A stretch of DNA of 64,000 bases, from contig NZ_QEWP01000010.1 of NCBI RefSeq assembly GCF_003121985.1, forward strand, positions 1-64,000. Reading direction: 5' to 3'. The first letter of the stretch is position 1; every line of letters starts with the position of its first letter. Position numbers and translations under genes: made by a program. Of the stretch, positions 36,879 to 46,393 are shown piece by piece. Source of the DNA: Marinilabilia rubra. Its GTDB lineage: Bacteria > Bacteroidota > Bacteroidia > Bacteroidales > Marinilabiliaceae. The notes below the pieces were generated by a model. It made no database searches and was not told the DNA's origin. It saw nothing but the letters and a program-made list of their open reading frames with translations.

Positions 36879-37673
36879 GTGATGAAGGTGAGATTTTTAA
36901 TCCTGGTAGTAATTGTTCTTATCTCCGGAAGGTTTTTGCAAGCGCAGGAGTTGAAAGTGATGACTTTTAACATCTACCATGGTGAGCAAAACTACAATCC
37001 GGGTAAGAGCAACCTTGAAGAGGTGGCAAAAGTCATCAATCGATATAAACCCGATTTTGTGGCTTTGCAGGAGGTCGATAGTATGACCAATCGCTCAGCC
37101 GGGCTGAACGAAGGAACACCGTTCAATCAGGTGGCGAAATTGGCTGAAATGACCGGGATGTACGGCTATTTTGGGAAGGCCATCGATTTTAGTAACGGAG
37201 GATATGGGGAAGGAATATTGTCAAAGGAAGAACTTTCGTACAAAGTCCACGAACTTCACATTCCTGAAGGCGGAGAGGGAAGAGCCCTTATTCAGGTCAA
37301 ATATCAAAAGTCCAATGGCGAAACAATTATTTTTGCAGGCACACACCTGTGTCATCAGTTCGATAAAAACAGGAAAGCCCAATCAAAAGCTATTTGTCAA
37401 ATTTACAAGCATTCAGATGCCGCTGTAATTCTGGGGGGTGATTTTAATTTTCAGCCCGGAACCAAACCTTACAAAATTCTGGCAAAGTGTTTTGATGATG
37501 CGGCAAAAATCAAGGGCAATCCTGAAAATACCATTCCTTTTCATGCACCTGAACAGAGAATCGACTACATCTTTATATCCCAAAATACCAACTGGATTGT
37601 AAAGGATGTGAAAGTGATCAGAAATAATGCCTCTGATCATATGCCGGTATTGGTAACTCTGTCGTTGAAATAG
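36879..37673 (+). CDS. Secreted endonuclease/exonuclease/phosphatase (EEP) family protein
   Basis: 264 residues with a signal peptide ending near RFLQAQ (about 23). EEP-fold motifs: LKVMTFNIYHG (metal-binding Asn), DFVALQEVDS (Glu), IFAGTHLCHQ, VILGGDFNFQPG (Asp/Asn) and a terminal SDHMPVLVTL (Asp-His pair). All catalytic positions are present. Family members include nucleases and sphingomyelinase- or inositol-phosphatase-like enzymes; the secreted, sugar-locus setting suggests a phosphodiesterase or phosphatase role on a decorated glycan, but this is open. The gap from the MFS gene is 8 bases, so they are co-transcribed. Confidence 0.88.
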   Translation: MMKVRFLILVVIVLISGRFLQAQELKVMTFNIYHGEQNYNPGKSNLEEVAKVINRYKPDFVALQEVDSMTNRSAGLNEGTPFNQVAKLAEMTGMYGYFGKAIDFSNGGYGEGILSKEELSYKVHELHIPEGGEGRALIQVKYQKSNGETIIFAGTHLCHQFDKNRKAQSKAICQIYKHSDAAVILGGDFNFQPGTKPYKILAKCFDDAAKIKGNPENTIPFHAPEQRIDYIFISQNTNWIVKDVKVIRNNASDHMPVLVTLSLK

Positions 37674-37724
37674 TCCGTTAAAAAAAGCCTGAACGCAGAG
37701 ACTATATTATGAAAGAGTTGTGAT

Positions 37725-38090
37725 TAGGGCCTGCTGAATAATGTTTAGTAATTTAAATATTAGCAAAAATTGCAAGGTTATAACAGGATTTACATCAATA
37801 ACCTTGCGCCAATAAATTTTATCATAGCATATTTTAGTGATTTTTTGTTATATATGAATGGTTCAAATCAGCTAAGATGTTAGTATTCAAACGGCGCGTT
37901 GGCCTGTCCGTTTTCCGGACCGGCGGTTTGCGAAAAACCAAAATGGGCGACTTAGGCCGGAAATTTTGGTTTTTGCGGGGTGATAGGTTTAAACGGACTA
38001 GACCTTTTTGGTTCTTTTTGGGGCAATGCCAAAAAGAACATTGAAAAATGAAATAATAAAGGAAGCTGTTGACTTTTTCAGCAGTACCTA
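37725..38090. mobile_element. 366-bp MITE-like element, copy 1
   Basis: The ends TAGGGCCTGCTGAA and TTCAGCAGTACCTA are inverted repeats (12 of 14 positions). The right half contains TGTCCGTTTTCCGGACCGGC, GGATAGGTTTAAACGGACTAG-like and GGGGCAATGCCAAAAAGAA words that recur in the same order at 55341-55559. An internal hairpin with TGCAAGGTTAT/ATAACCTTGC arms lies at about 37770-37807. There is no coding content. Confidence 0.7.
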
Positions 38091-38196
38091 ATTAATTTTA
38101 GCTGTAGTTGAAAGTAGCGTTTTTTATAATTAGAGATTGCTTCGGTTTAGAGGCAATCTCTAATTACACATATTAAGCTTAACAAAATTCTGAACT

Positions 38197-39567
38197 ATGA
38201 AAAAAATCGTATTACTAATTCTTTCTGTGCTGATATTGGTACCATCAATGCTCAAAGCACAAACTGCGGGCTGGACAGAAACATCTGAAGAGAAACAGGA
38301 ACGCATGGCCTGGTGGACACACGACCGCTTTGGAATGTTTGTCCACTGGGGGCTCTATTCTTTGGCCGCCCGCCACGAATGGGTGAAAATGTACGAGAGG
38401 ATGGACAATGAATCCTACCAAAAGTACTTTGACCATTTCAATCCAGATCTTTATGATCCTGCCGAATGGGCTCGTAAAGCCAAAGAGGCAGGAATGAAAT
38501 ATGTGGTGTTGACGGCTAAGCACCACGAAGGGTTTTGCTTGTTCGATTCAGAGTTTACAGATTATAAAGCTACCAATGCCCCGATAGGCCGGGATCTTAT
38601 AAAAGAATATGTAGAAGCGCTGCGCGCTGAAGGCTTAAAAGTAGGGTTTTATTATTCCCTGATAGACTGGCACCATCCCCACTATACTGTAGACCGTATT
38701 CATCCTCAAAGGGCCGGAAGTGACAAAGAGTATAAAGCCATAAACAAAGATCGGGATATGGACATTTATCGCGAATACCTGCATAATCAGGTTCGGGAGT
38801 TGATGACCAATTATGGGGAAATTGATATTCTCTGGCTCGATTACTCTTTTCCGGGTAAGCACGGAAAGGATCATGAAGACTGGGATTCGGAAAAGCTGAT
38901 GAATATGGTGCGTAATCTTCAGCCTGGCATCATAATCAACGATCGACTGGATTTGAAAGATGTTCCCGGTGGCTGGGATTTTACCACACCGGAACAATTC
39001 AAAGTTTCCAAATGGCCTACTGTTGATGGTGAAAAAATTCCCTGGGAAACTTGCCAGACCTTCAGCGGTTCATGGGGATACTTCAGAGATGAGCATACCT
39101 GGAAAAATACACGACAATTATTGGTTTTGCTGATCGAATCAGTCAGTAAGGGAGGGAATCTGCTCCTTAATGTGGGGCCTACCGGAAGAGGCAACTTCGA
39201 TTATCGTGCCAACAAAGCTTTGGCTTCTATGGGTGAATGGATGAAAATTAACAGTCGCTCAATCTATGGCTGCACCCAGGCCCCCGAAGAGTTTGAAGTG
39301 CCTGATAATTGTTTGTTGACCTACAATCCTGAAAAAAATCGCTTGTATATCCATTTGCTGGAGTATCCGTTACAAAATTTCCGTCTGCCCGGCTACAGTG
39401 GTAAAGTCGAATATGCTCAATTCCTGCATGATGCTTCAGAAATTCGCTTTACAAAACCAGTAGGGCACTGGGCGAGGGAGGAACTGCCCGAAGGAGACTT
39501 AAATGTGGTTCTGCCCGTCAATAAACCCAACGAAGAAATTCCGGTTATTGAATTGTTTTTGAAATGA
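38197..39567 (+). CDS. GH29 alpha-L-fucosidase (second family branch)
   Basis: 456 residues, signal peptide ending at about LKAQ (22). GH29 motifs: WWTHDRFGMFVHWGLYSL (39-56), YVVLTAKHHEGFCLF (102-116) and candidate nucleophile D215 in IDILWLDYSF. SKGGNLLLNVGPTGRG near 318-333 is also typical. The C-terminal ~100 residues form the beta domain. It looks closer to the broad-specificity GH29-A branch than the enzyme at 26866, so the two would have complementary linkage preference. It stands alone between two repeat-filled gaps. Confidence 0.94.
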   Translation: MKKIVLLILSVLILVPSMLKAQTAGWTETSEEKQERMAWWTHDRFGMFVHWGLYSLAARHEWVKMYERMDNESYQKYFDHFNPDLYDPAEWARKAKEAGMKYVVLTAKHHEGFCLFDSEFTDYKATNAPIGRDLIKEYVEALRAEGLKVGFYYSLIDWHHPHYTVDRIHPQRAGSDKEYKAINKDRDMDIYREYLHNQVRELMTNYGEIDILWLDYSFPGKHGKDHEDWDSEKLMNMVRNLQPGIIINDRLDLKDVPGGWDFTTPEQFKVSKWPTVDGEKIPWETCQTFSGSWGYFRDEHTWKNTRQLLVLLIESVSKGGNLLLNVGPTGRGNFDYRANKALASMGEWMKINSRSIYGCTQAPEEFEVPDNCLLTYNPEKNRLYIHLLEYPLQNFRLPGYSGKVEYAQFLHDASEIRFTKPVGHWAREELPEGDLNVVLPVNKPNEEIPVIELFLK

Positions 39568-39837
39568 TAAATGGAATAAAAAGTTTAAACGCAAAGGCGC
39601 AATGACGCAAAGTTTTTAAAGAGAAGCAGTACGGTCTTGATTTTCTTTGCTTGCTTTTTAAACAGGGGAAGAAAAGTAAGTCTGGGTACTAGGGATGAAA
39701 TCCCCCCTGGCAGAGATTTCAAACAGTATAAAAAGCCAATTTTTAAAAACATTGATGTCCGGTTAAATTTAAATGTTTGTTTAAGTAGGCGTGTATTATT
39801 AAGACTTTTGAGTATAATCAGAAAGTAGCGGGCTTGA

Positions 39838-40040
39838 ATTCGCATCAGTCAAATTCCGTGAAGAAAATCAAAACATTTTTCGCCTGCTAACACGGTTTCC
39901 ATTACATGTAAAGCGGCGAAGCCGAGCGGCAATCCGCGTTTCCATTGCCCAGGATTTCAATCCTGATAAAAAGAAAAAAATGAATTGTCCGCGGGGCGCT
40001 GTCGTTTAGCCTGCCAGGAAATTAGCCTTCAACAGAGGCT
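39838..40040. repeat. Repeat relics between the fucosidase and sulfatase genes
   Basis: Includes a 27-base match (39856-39882) to the arm of the palindrome at 14505-14531, a GCGGCGAAGCCGAGCGG hairpin word also seen in the array near 54.9 kb, and CAGGATTTCAATCCTG. The first part of this gap (39568-39837) shows only weak AT-rich sequence. The mixture suggests debris of several small elements. Confidence 0.55.
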
Positions 40041-40071
40041 CAAACAAGGAAAGAAAGTAAATTCTTAAAAT

Positions 40072-41676
40072 ATGAAAAAGTCCAGATTAATTCTCCAAAC
40101 AATCCTCCCATTATTGATTCTGACAATATCGTTGATGGGAGGATGCACAAACCGATCTGAAAAGTCGGAAAAAACAACTGGTGCAACAGCACCGGATAAG
40201 CCTCATATTATAATGATTATGACCGATCAGCAGAGGGGCGATGCTCTTGGTTGTGCGGGAAATGAAGCCATTGAAACGCCCAACATTGATGCTATTGCTC
40301 GAGATGGGGTGAATTTCGTAAACGGTTATGTGTCTACACCGAGTTGTACCCCGGCAAGGGCCGGGCTTTTGACAGGTATGTCTCCCTGGAATCATGGGAT
40401 GCTTGGATATGGCCGTGTCGCTCGAAAATATAAATACGAAATGCCTGCTATGCTGGGAGAACTTGGGTATTACCGGTATGGAATAGGGAAAATGCATTGG
40501 TTTCCTCAAAAGGCTTTACATGGTTTTAACGGGATACTTGTGGATGAAAGCGGAAGAATTGAACAGGACGGCTTTCTAAGTGATTACCGCGACTGGTTTA
40601 AGCTGAATGCCCCGGGGAAAGATCCGGACGAGACAGGCATCGGCTGGAATGAGCATCGTGCCGGAACCTATCAATTACCCGAAGAACTTCATCCCACGCA
40701 TTGGACAGGGCAAACAGCCATTGATTTTATCAATAATTATGAGCTGGATAATCCGCTTTTTCTGAAGGTCAGTTTTGCCAGGCCCCACAGTCCGTATGAC
40801 CCGCCTGCCAGGTACCTGGAGATGTACAATGATGTGGATGTTCCGGCCCCTGTAATCGGCGAGTGGGCCGATAAATTTTCTGAATTTCCTGAAAGCAAGG
40901 ATGCTGCATTTGGGGATTTTGGAGAGAAACATGCCATAAAATCCCGCAGGCATTATTATGCCAATATCACTTTTATCGATGATGAAGTAGGACGCATTAT
41001 TGAAACCCTTAAAGCAAAAGGTATGTACGACAATGCCGTTATATGCTTTTTTTCTGATCACGGGGATATGCTGGGCGACCATCATCACTGGCGTAAGACT
41101 TATGCCTATGAAGGCTCAACGCATGTACCTTTTATTATGAAATGGCCCCGCAGAATGAAGGGAGCTTTGAAAAGGGGAGAAAGTTTGCAAAATCCCGTTG
41201 AGTTAAGAGACTTTCTGCCCACATTTTTGGATGCTGCCGGGGGAGAAATTCCGGAAGAAATGGATGGTATGTCCTTGCTCTCGCTTATCAGAAATCCGAA
41301 AGCAGAATGGCGCCCATACATTGATATGGAACATGCGACTGCTTACAGCGGCGATAATTACTGGTGTGCACTGACCGACGGTCACATCAAGTACATCTGG
41401 TTTTTCAGGTCGGGGGAAGAACAGCTGTTTGATTTGGAAAATGATCCGGGAGAATTGACAGACCTGTCCGGTGACGCATCCTGGACCGAAGAACTTAAAA
41501 AGTGGCGCAGTCATATGGTCGATCACCTCAAGGAGCGCGGAGAAGGCTTTGTAAAAGATGGAGAATTGGTTCAGCGTGAGAAAACACTGCTTTACAGTCC
41601 CAATTATCCTGATGTTGACGGATATTCAGCCGGAGAATGGCGTGAGATTATGCAGGAAAGCTATGTGCCAAGGTGA
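40072..41676 (+). CDS. S1-family sulfatase, lipoprotein
   Basis: 534 residues, lipobox at C25 (LMGGC). The N-terminal alkaline-phosphatase-like domain has the metal-site motif MTDQQRGDA (Asp52). The sulfatase signature is SCTPARAG, with C92 as the residue that becomes formylglycine (C-x-P-x-R). ITFIDDEVGRII and FFSDHGDMLGDH follow, the latter with the second metal-binding Asp-His. Length is usual for S1. It would hydrolyse sulfate esters on the target glycan in the periplasm or at the surface. It requires FGE for activity, and an FGE with intact C335/C340 is encoded at 353-1462. The exact subfamily cannot be assigned by eye. Confidence 0.93.
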   Translation: MKKSRLILQTILPLLILTISLMGGCTNRSEKSEKTTGATAPDKPHIIMIMTDQQRGDALGCAGNEAIETPNIDAIARDGVNFVNGYVSTPSCTPARAGLLTGMSPWNHGMLGYGRVARKYKYEMPAMLGELGYYRYGIGKMHWFPQKALHGFNGILVDESGRIEQDGFLSDYRDWFKLNAPGKDPDETGIGWNEHRAGTYQLPEELHPTHWTGQTAIDFINNYELDNPLFLKVSFARPHSPYDPPARYLEMYNDVDVPAPVIGEWADKFSEFPESKDAAFGDFGEKHAIKSRRHYYANITFIDDEVGRIIETLKAKGMYDNAVICFFSDHGDMLGDHHHWRKTYAYEGSTHVPFIMKWPRRMKGALKRGESLQNPVELRDFLPTFLDAAGGEIPEEMDGMSLLSLIRNPKAEWRPYIDMEHATAYSGDNYWCALTDGHIKYIWFFRSGEEQLFDLENDPGELTDLSGDASWTEELKKWRSHMVDHLKERGEGFVKDGELVQREKTLLYSPNYPDVDGYSAGEWREIMQESYVPR

Positions 41677-41842
41677 TTTTTTACTTTACAAAAGAGATAA
41701 TTTGGAATAAATTATAACATCGTTTTGGGTGTGACCCTCTCTCAATCCCGTATTAAATACATTCGGGAAGCTGGGAGCCACTATCAGGTTGCTTATCGGT
41801 ATACCTTACTGAACTTATACATTAATCATAAAGCTTTAAGCC

Positions 41843-43090
41843 ATGAAAAAGCTGTTGGTTATTTTGTTTGTTACAGGGATGTTTTTGGGGGTAATTGCAC
41901 CCTGTTACGGTCAGATTGAAGATCCAAAGAAAAAAACTGAAGAGGAAGCAGAAGAACGTGTTGACAAAAAGGTTGACAAGGGAATTGACAAGGGGCTTGA
42001 TAAAATTGAAGAAGGCCTGGGGGGGTTGTTTAAGAAGAAAAAAAAGAAAGAAAAAAAAGAGGAAAGTCAGCCTGAGCCGGAAAAAGAAACCATTCAAACT
42101 AATGTGGCTAAAACATCTGAATCCATGCCCAAAGATCAACCTTCCCATGAGTTAGTCTGGTCGAAATATGATTTTGTGCCAGGAGATAAAATAATTTTCG
42201 AGGACAATCTTGAGGGAGAAGAGAATGGAGAGTTTCCTTCTCGATGGGACCTGGTAGCCGGGAATGTGGAGAACGCACGGTTTGACGGTGAGAATGTCAT
42301 CATGTTCAGAGGAGCCCATCCAACCATTATTCCTTATCTGAAAAACTCTGAAACCGATTACCTGCCGGAAATCTTTACTGTTGAATTTGATCTTTATTTG
42401 CCTAACAATTATTTCAAGGTTCTTTTCTATGACAGGAAAAACCAGCGTGCCCCTTCAGGAGCCACCTTTCTGGATATAAACAGAAACTCCATGTCCCTGA
42501 GGCCGGCCATAAGCAGCTTGCCTGATAATGGAGACATAAGTAACCGATGGGCCCACATAGCTATTGCTTACACCAAAGGAAAGATGAAGGCATACATTGA
42601 TGAAACACGCCTCATCAACATTCCCCGCCTGGGATTTGATCCGTCAGGTTTATCGTTGCATACATACCATGCAAGTGATAATAACCGATACTACATTAAG
42701 AATGTTAGAATTGCTGAAGGGGGAGTGAAATATTACGACCGTTTTCTTCAGGATGGAAAGATCGTGACCACCGGCATTCGTTTCGATACCGGGAAATCCA
42801 CACTGAAGCCTGAATCTATGGGGGTTATTAATGAAATTTATGAAATTCTGAATGATCATCCGGAAATAAAATTCACCATAGAAGGATACACCGACAGTGA
42901 TGGGGATCCGGATCTCAATCAAAAGTTGTCGGAAGCCAGAGCCAAAGCTGTTCTGGATCGTCTTGTCTCAATGGGGGTTGATGCAAACCGACTTTCTTTT
43001 AAAGGTTTTGGCGAAAGTAAGCCTGTTGCTTCTAATGATACTTCGGAGGGAAAGGCTGAGAATCGACGTGTTGAGTTTGTAAAAATGTAA
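41843..43090 (+). CDS. OmpA-family protein with a central jelly-roll-like domain
   Basis: 415 residues, signal peptide ending near APCYGQ (about 24). A charged segment rich in Lys and Glu (VDKKVDKGIDKGLDK and a poly-Lys run, about 35-75) leads to a central beta domain (about 110-290), which resembles a LamG/concanavalin-like fold. The C-terminal OmpA domain (about 305-415) has GIRFDTGKSTLKPES, FTIEGYTDSDG and the ending GKAENRRVEFV for peptidoglycan binding. It probably tethers the outer membrane to the cell wall. It is a single gene flanked by a terminator. Confidence 0.9.
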   Translation: MKKLLVILFVTGMFLGVIAPCYGQIEDPKKKTEEEAEERVDKKVDKGIDKGLDKIEEGLGGLFKKKKKKEKKEESQPEPEKETIQTNVAKTSESMPKDQPSHELVWSKYDFVPGDKIIFEDNLEGEENGEFPSRWDLVAGNVENARFDGENVIMFRGAHPTIIPYLKNSETDYLPEIFTVEFDLYLPNNYFKVLFYDRKNQRAPSGATFLDINRNSMSLRPAISSLPDNGDISNRWAHIAIAYTKGKMKAYIDETRLINIPRLGFDPSGLSLHTYHASDNNRYYIKNVRIAEGGVKYYDRFLQDGKIVTTGIRFDTGKSTLKPESMGVINEIYEILNDHPEIKFTIEGYTDSDGDPDLNQKLSEARAKAVLDRLVSMGVDANRLSFKGFGESKPVASNDTSEGKAENRRVEFVKM

Positions 43091-43120
43091 ACATTCAATG
43101 CAATTTCCTTTTCAAATCGA

Positions 43121-43161
43121 AAGGCTTAAATTCCGTTAATTGGGGTTTGAGCCTTTTTTTT
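43121..43161 (+). terminator. Rho-independent terminator after the OmpA-like gene
   Basis: AAGGCTTAAA (43121-43130) pairs, with one G-T pair, with TTTGAGCCTT (43146-43155), followed by an eight-T run. Confidence 0.85.
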
Positions 43162-43249
43162 GCTAACTTGGAAAGAACAAAATCGTGATTTACAGGCGTT
43201 GTAGAATTTAACAGTTCTCCTGTAGAAACGGTTAAGAAAAACAATATCT

Positions 43250-44134
43250 ATGACATCAGAGAAAAATCTTTTTAAAAAACTCAATTCTCCAAAAGTCATC
43301 AGGTTGGCAGGAATTATTGCAGTTTTTATAGTGGCCCTCTGGGGCATTGTTAAGTTATCTGAGAAGCCTGCCGGAGAACCCCTTATACAGGTGGATGCTC
43401 AATCAACTGATTCCATTGTGATGCATTCCGATAGCACTGTCTCTCCGGTAATCTATACCCAAGTCCCGGATCTTTCGGAACTGGATGTGGATGAACGAAA
43501 AGAACGGTTTATTCATCTGATGCTACCCTCCATTTTGCTGGCGCAGGAGAAAATTAAAACTCAACGGGTAGAGGTGGAGTACCTATTGGCAAAAAAAGAG
43601 GAAGGGACCTTTTCTTCAGAAGACACTCTCGAACTCAATAAGTATCTTGAAGAGTTCAATGCTGAAAACCCGGAGGGTCTGATAAACAGAATGCAGCCAC
43701 ATCCTGTTAGTATTACCCTTGCGCAGGCTGCTATCGAGAGTGGATGGGGAACTTCGAGGTTTTTCAGAGAGGCCAATAATGTTTATGGTGTTTGGTCGTT
43801 TAACAGTGAAGAAGACCGGATAAGAGCCGGAGAGGCCAGAGATGGACAAAACATCTATTTGCGAAGCTACGATAGTCTGTTTGAATCGGTCTATGACTAC
43901 CTGATGGTGTTAGCCAGAGGAAATGCTTACAAGGGATTTCGGGAAACGCGCCAAAAGTCTCAAAATCCCTATCGTTTGATTTGGTATTTGAGTAATTATT
44001 CAGAAAAACGCCTGAATTACGTGGTTTATCTCAGGCAGATGATTGAATATAATGAACTCACACAATACGATTATTATGAGTTGGTTGAGATTGATAAACA
44101 AGACGAGAACTGGCAGGAACTTCTGGACTCCTGA
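43250..44134 (+). CDS. Bax-type glucosaminidase-domain protein
   Basis: 294 residues with an N-terminal membrane anchor (about 17-37). The glucosaminidase domain (about 145-285) contains ITLAQAAIESGWGTSRFF, with the likely catalytic E163, and NNVYGVWSF. This resembles Bax (mannosyl-glycoprotein endo-beta-N-acetylglucosaminidase-like) proteins that act on peptidoglycan. The last 92 bases overlap the next gene as predicted, suggesting translational coupling with the deacetylase. Confidence 0.87.
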   Translation: MTSEKNLFKKLNSPKVIRLAGIIAVFIVALWGIVKLSEKPAGEPLIQVDAQSTDSIVMHSDSTVSPVIYTQVPDLSELDVDERKERFIHLMLPSILLAQEKIKTQRVEVEYLLAKKEEGTFSSEDTLELNKYLEEFNAENPEGLINRMQPHPVSITLAQAAIESGWGTSRFFREANNVYGVWSFNSEEDRIRAGEARDGQNIYLRSYDSLFESVYDYLMVLARGNAYKGFRETRQKSQNPYRLIWYLSNYSEKRLNYVVYLRQMIEYNELTQYDYYELVEIDKQDENWQELLDS

Positions 44135-45197
44135 ATGGTTGCTGATAGCATTTCTTCCTTTTCTGATTTCCTGCATGGGGAAGGCTTCCGGAGGATCAGA
44201 AACAGAGAATCCAGCATTTGGGTGGCAGGAAGTATCCAAAAAATATAGCGTTACCTGCCTGGCATATCACCGGTTTGGAGATAATCGCTATCCTTCAACA
44301 AATACGCCTGTTGCTGCATTTGAAAAGCATTTGAAATATCTTTCTGAAGAAAGTTTTAAATCTTATACAGTAAGTGGGCTTTTGAATGACACTGCCGCTT
44401 TGACGAATGAGCGAAAAAAAGTATTGATTACAGTCGATGATGGTTATGCATCCTTTATGGAGAGTGGTTTACCGCTGCTTGAAAAATACAACATGAAGGC
44501 CACATTGTTTGTCAATACTGAAAGCGTAGGATGGAGTGATTTCTTAACCTGGCAGGAACTAAAAGAGCTTAAAGACAAAGGAGTAGAGATAGGCAGTCAT
44601 TCTCACAAGCATTCTTACTTTGTGAATTTACCGAAGGACAAACGTGCAAAAGCCTTTGAGGAGGATCTGTTGAAAGCCGAATCTCTTTTTGAGGAGCATC
44701 TGGGATTTATTCCCAAAACGTATGTCTATCCTTATGGCGAGTTTACCCAGGATATGATTGATGTTCTTAAGAAACACGACTATGTAGTCAGTTTTGCCCA
44801 GAACTCCGGGGTTATGAGTGACGGGTCTAATCCCTATTCCGTCTCCCGGTTCCCGGTTGCGGGTGCTCATGTGGATATGGATCAATTCAAAAGCAAAGTT
44901 AACATGCTTCCGTTGAGAACTGAGCCCGGAGATCAAATTCCAATTCTTGTTAAAGCCAATCAATCTCTAAAATACTCTGTGACACTAACGGATGAAGAAA
45001 TTGGCGGTTCCTTCAATTGCTTTATTGCCGGCAGGTCAGCCAACGAAAGCGTTACCAAACAGGGGCGAAAACTCAACTTTGATTTAACCGTTCCGCCCAA
45101 CCGCCGCCGCACTTTGGTTACCGTTACTACACGTGATCAAAACGGGCAGTGGCATTGGTTCAGCAGACTTCTGATTAATCCCCAGGTTGAAGAGTGA
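44043..45197 (+). CDS. Polysaccharide deacetylase (NodB/CE4-like) lipoprotein
   Basis: Up to 384 residues, lipobox at FLPFLISC (C44 from the longest start). The NodB domain has the first motif TVDDG (D132, D133) and the zinc-binding HSHKH (H186, H190), then VYPYGEFTQDMI. It probably deacetylates a cell-wall or surface polysaccharide. The start is uncertain: ATGs at 44043, 44052 and 44079 and a TTG at 44139 are in frame. The 44079 start gives the most normal basic n-region. It overlaps the end of the Bax-type gene and is followed by the DUF1080 gene. Confidence 0.88.
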   Translation: MNIMNSHNTIIMSWLRLINKTRTGRNFWTPEWLLIAFLPFLISCMGKASGGSETENPAFGWQEVSKKYSVTCLAYHRFGDNRYPSTNTPVAAFEKHLKYLSEESFKSYTVSGLLNDTAALTNERKKVLITVDDGYASFMESGLPLLEKYNMKATLFVNTESVGWSDFLTWQELKELKDKGVEIGSHSHKHSYFVNLPKDKRAKAFEEDLLKAESLFEEHLGFIPKTYVYPYGEFTQDMIDVLKKHDYVVSFAQNSGVMSDGSNPYSVSRFPVAGAHVDMDQFKSKVNMLPLRTEPGDQIPILVKANQSLKYSVTLTDEEIGGSFNCFIAGRSANESVTKQGRKLNFDLTVPPNRRRTLVTVTTRDQNGQWHWFSRLLINPQVEE

Positions 45198-45217
45198 AAC
45201 ATCACACACAATATGCT

Positions 45218-46009
45218 ATGAAAAAATTAACACGCATTGGAGACATCTTTTTTAAATGGAAAGACCCTGTATTATTTCTCGTGATTTTTTCCGGAGTTAT
45301 TTCATCCTTCCAAACCGGACCCCCTAAAAACTGGCAACCCCTCTTTAATGGTGAAAATCTGGATGGATGGACCATCAAGATTGCCGGACATGAGCTTAAT
45401 GAAAATTATAACAACACCTTCCGGGTTGAGGATGGGTTATTGAAAGTTTCCTATGCCGATTACGATACTTTCAATAATGATTTTGGCCATATCTTTTATA
45501 ACGAGAAATTTTCTCATTACAAAGTAAGGGTTGAATACCGGTTTGTTGGAGAGCAGCTCCAGGGAGGTCCTTCATGGGCTTTTCTTAATAATGGCATTAT
45601 GTTTCATGCTCAATCTCCTGATTCCATGGAGCTCAATCAGGACTTTCCTGTGTCGATTGAAGCCCAGTTGCTGGGCGGAATAGAGGGTGAAGAACGTCCC
45701 AATTTTGGAGTTTGTACACCCGGAACTGATGTTGAAATTGATGGTGTACTGAGAACCGAACACTGTATCTCTTCTAATGCAAAGACTTACACTGGCGATC
45801 AATGGGTGACTGCTGAGCTCTATGTTTACGGCGATTCAGTGATTCATCACATTCTCGGGCAAGATACGGTACTTACTTATCAGCATCCTCAATTATCTGA
45901 AAGTGGTGAATTGATTGATGAAGGTTTTATCGCCTTGCAGGCTGAAAGTCATCCCACCGAATTCAGAAAAATTGAAATACTTGACCTTAGTGATACTTTT
46001 AATAAATGA
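45218..46009 (+). CDS. DUF1080 protein (3-keto-glycoside hydrolase-like)
   Basis: 263 residues from the ATG at 45218; a GTG 24 bases upstream would overlap the previous gene. An N-terminal hydrophobic segment (about 15-30) acts as signal or anchor. The jelly-roll domain has WQPLFNGENLDGWTIK, FGHIFYNEKFSHYKVRVEYRF-type strands and FIALQAESHPTEFRKIEI, hallmarks of DUF1080 (PF06439), which includes enzymes cleaving 3-keto-disaccharides. It probably acts on a glycan or its oxidised intermediate; a partner oxidoreductase is not adjacent. Terminal position in the Bax-deacetylase group. Confidence 0.88.
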   Translation: MKKLTRIGDIFFKWKDPVLFLVIFSGVISSFQTGPPKNWQPLFNGENLDGWTIKIAGHELNENYNNTFRVEDGLLKVSYADYDTFNNDFGHIFYNEKFSHYKVRVEYRFVGEQLQGGPSWAFLNNGIMFHAQSPDSMELNQDFPVSIEAQLLGGIEGEERPNFGVCTPGTDVEIDGVLRTEHCISSNAKTYTGDQWVTAELYVYGDSVIHHILGQDTVLTYQHPQLSESGELIDEGFIALQAESHPTEFRKIEILDLSDTFNK

Positions 46010-46021
46010 AATGGATCCCCT

Positions 46022-46155
46022 GCCCCTCGTTTGTAACGAGGGGTTGTCTGCCTTTTCGTCTTTGACGAATCAAAAACTACCAGAATATGAGAATTAAAGA
46101 AGTATGTCGTCACAGACGACGAATTTGGGACCCCTCATTGCAAAAGAGGGGTAGT
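46022..46155. repeat. Array of short perfect hairpins, third site
   Basis: CCCCTCGTTTGTAACGAGGGG (46023-46043 region), TTCGTCTTTGACGAA, GTCGTCACAGACGAC and ACCCCTC/GAGGGGT hairpins follow each other. The first could also act as a terminator for the DUF1080 gene. The remaining gap to 46393 is AT-rich with no gene. Confidence 0.65.
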
Positions 46156-46393
46156 GAAAGTGCATATTTAAAAGTAGGTTTTTTTATTGCCCATCAGCCA
46201 AACGAAAACAGGTTAATATTGCTGAAAACAAAATTACAAAAGGGGAGCAATGTTCCGTTTTTTTGTAAATTGCCATCTAAATGAAAATCATCAATCGCAT
46301 CAAAAACATTCATAAATGGCCTTAAATATTTTATATGGTTCATAAATTAACCGGTCCCGGAATTAATCATCTTAAATTAATCATCTCTTTTTA

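Noticed and set aside
39585-39845. Overlapping short frames on both strands after the GH29 gene
   Set aside because: No domain, no start context; the area is AT-rich repeat debris.
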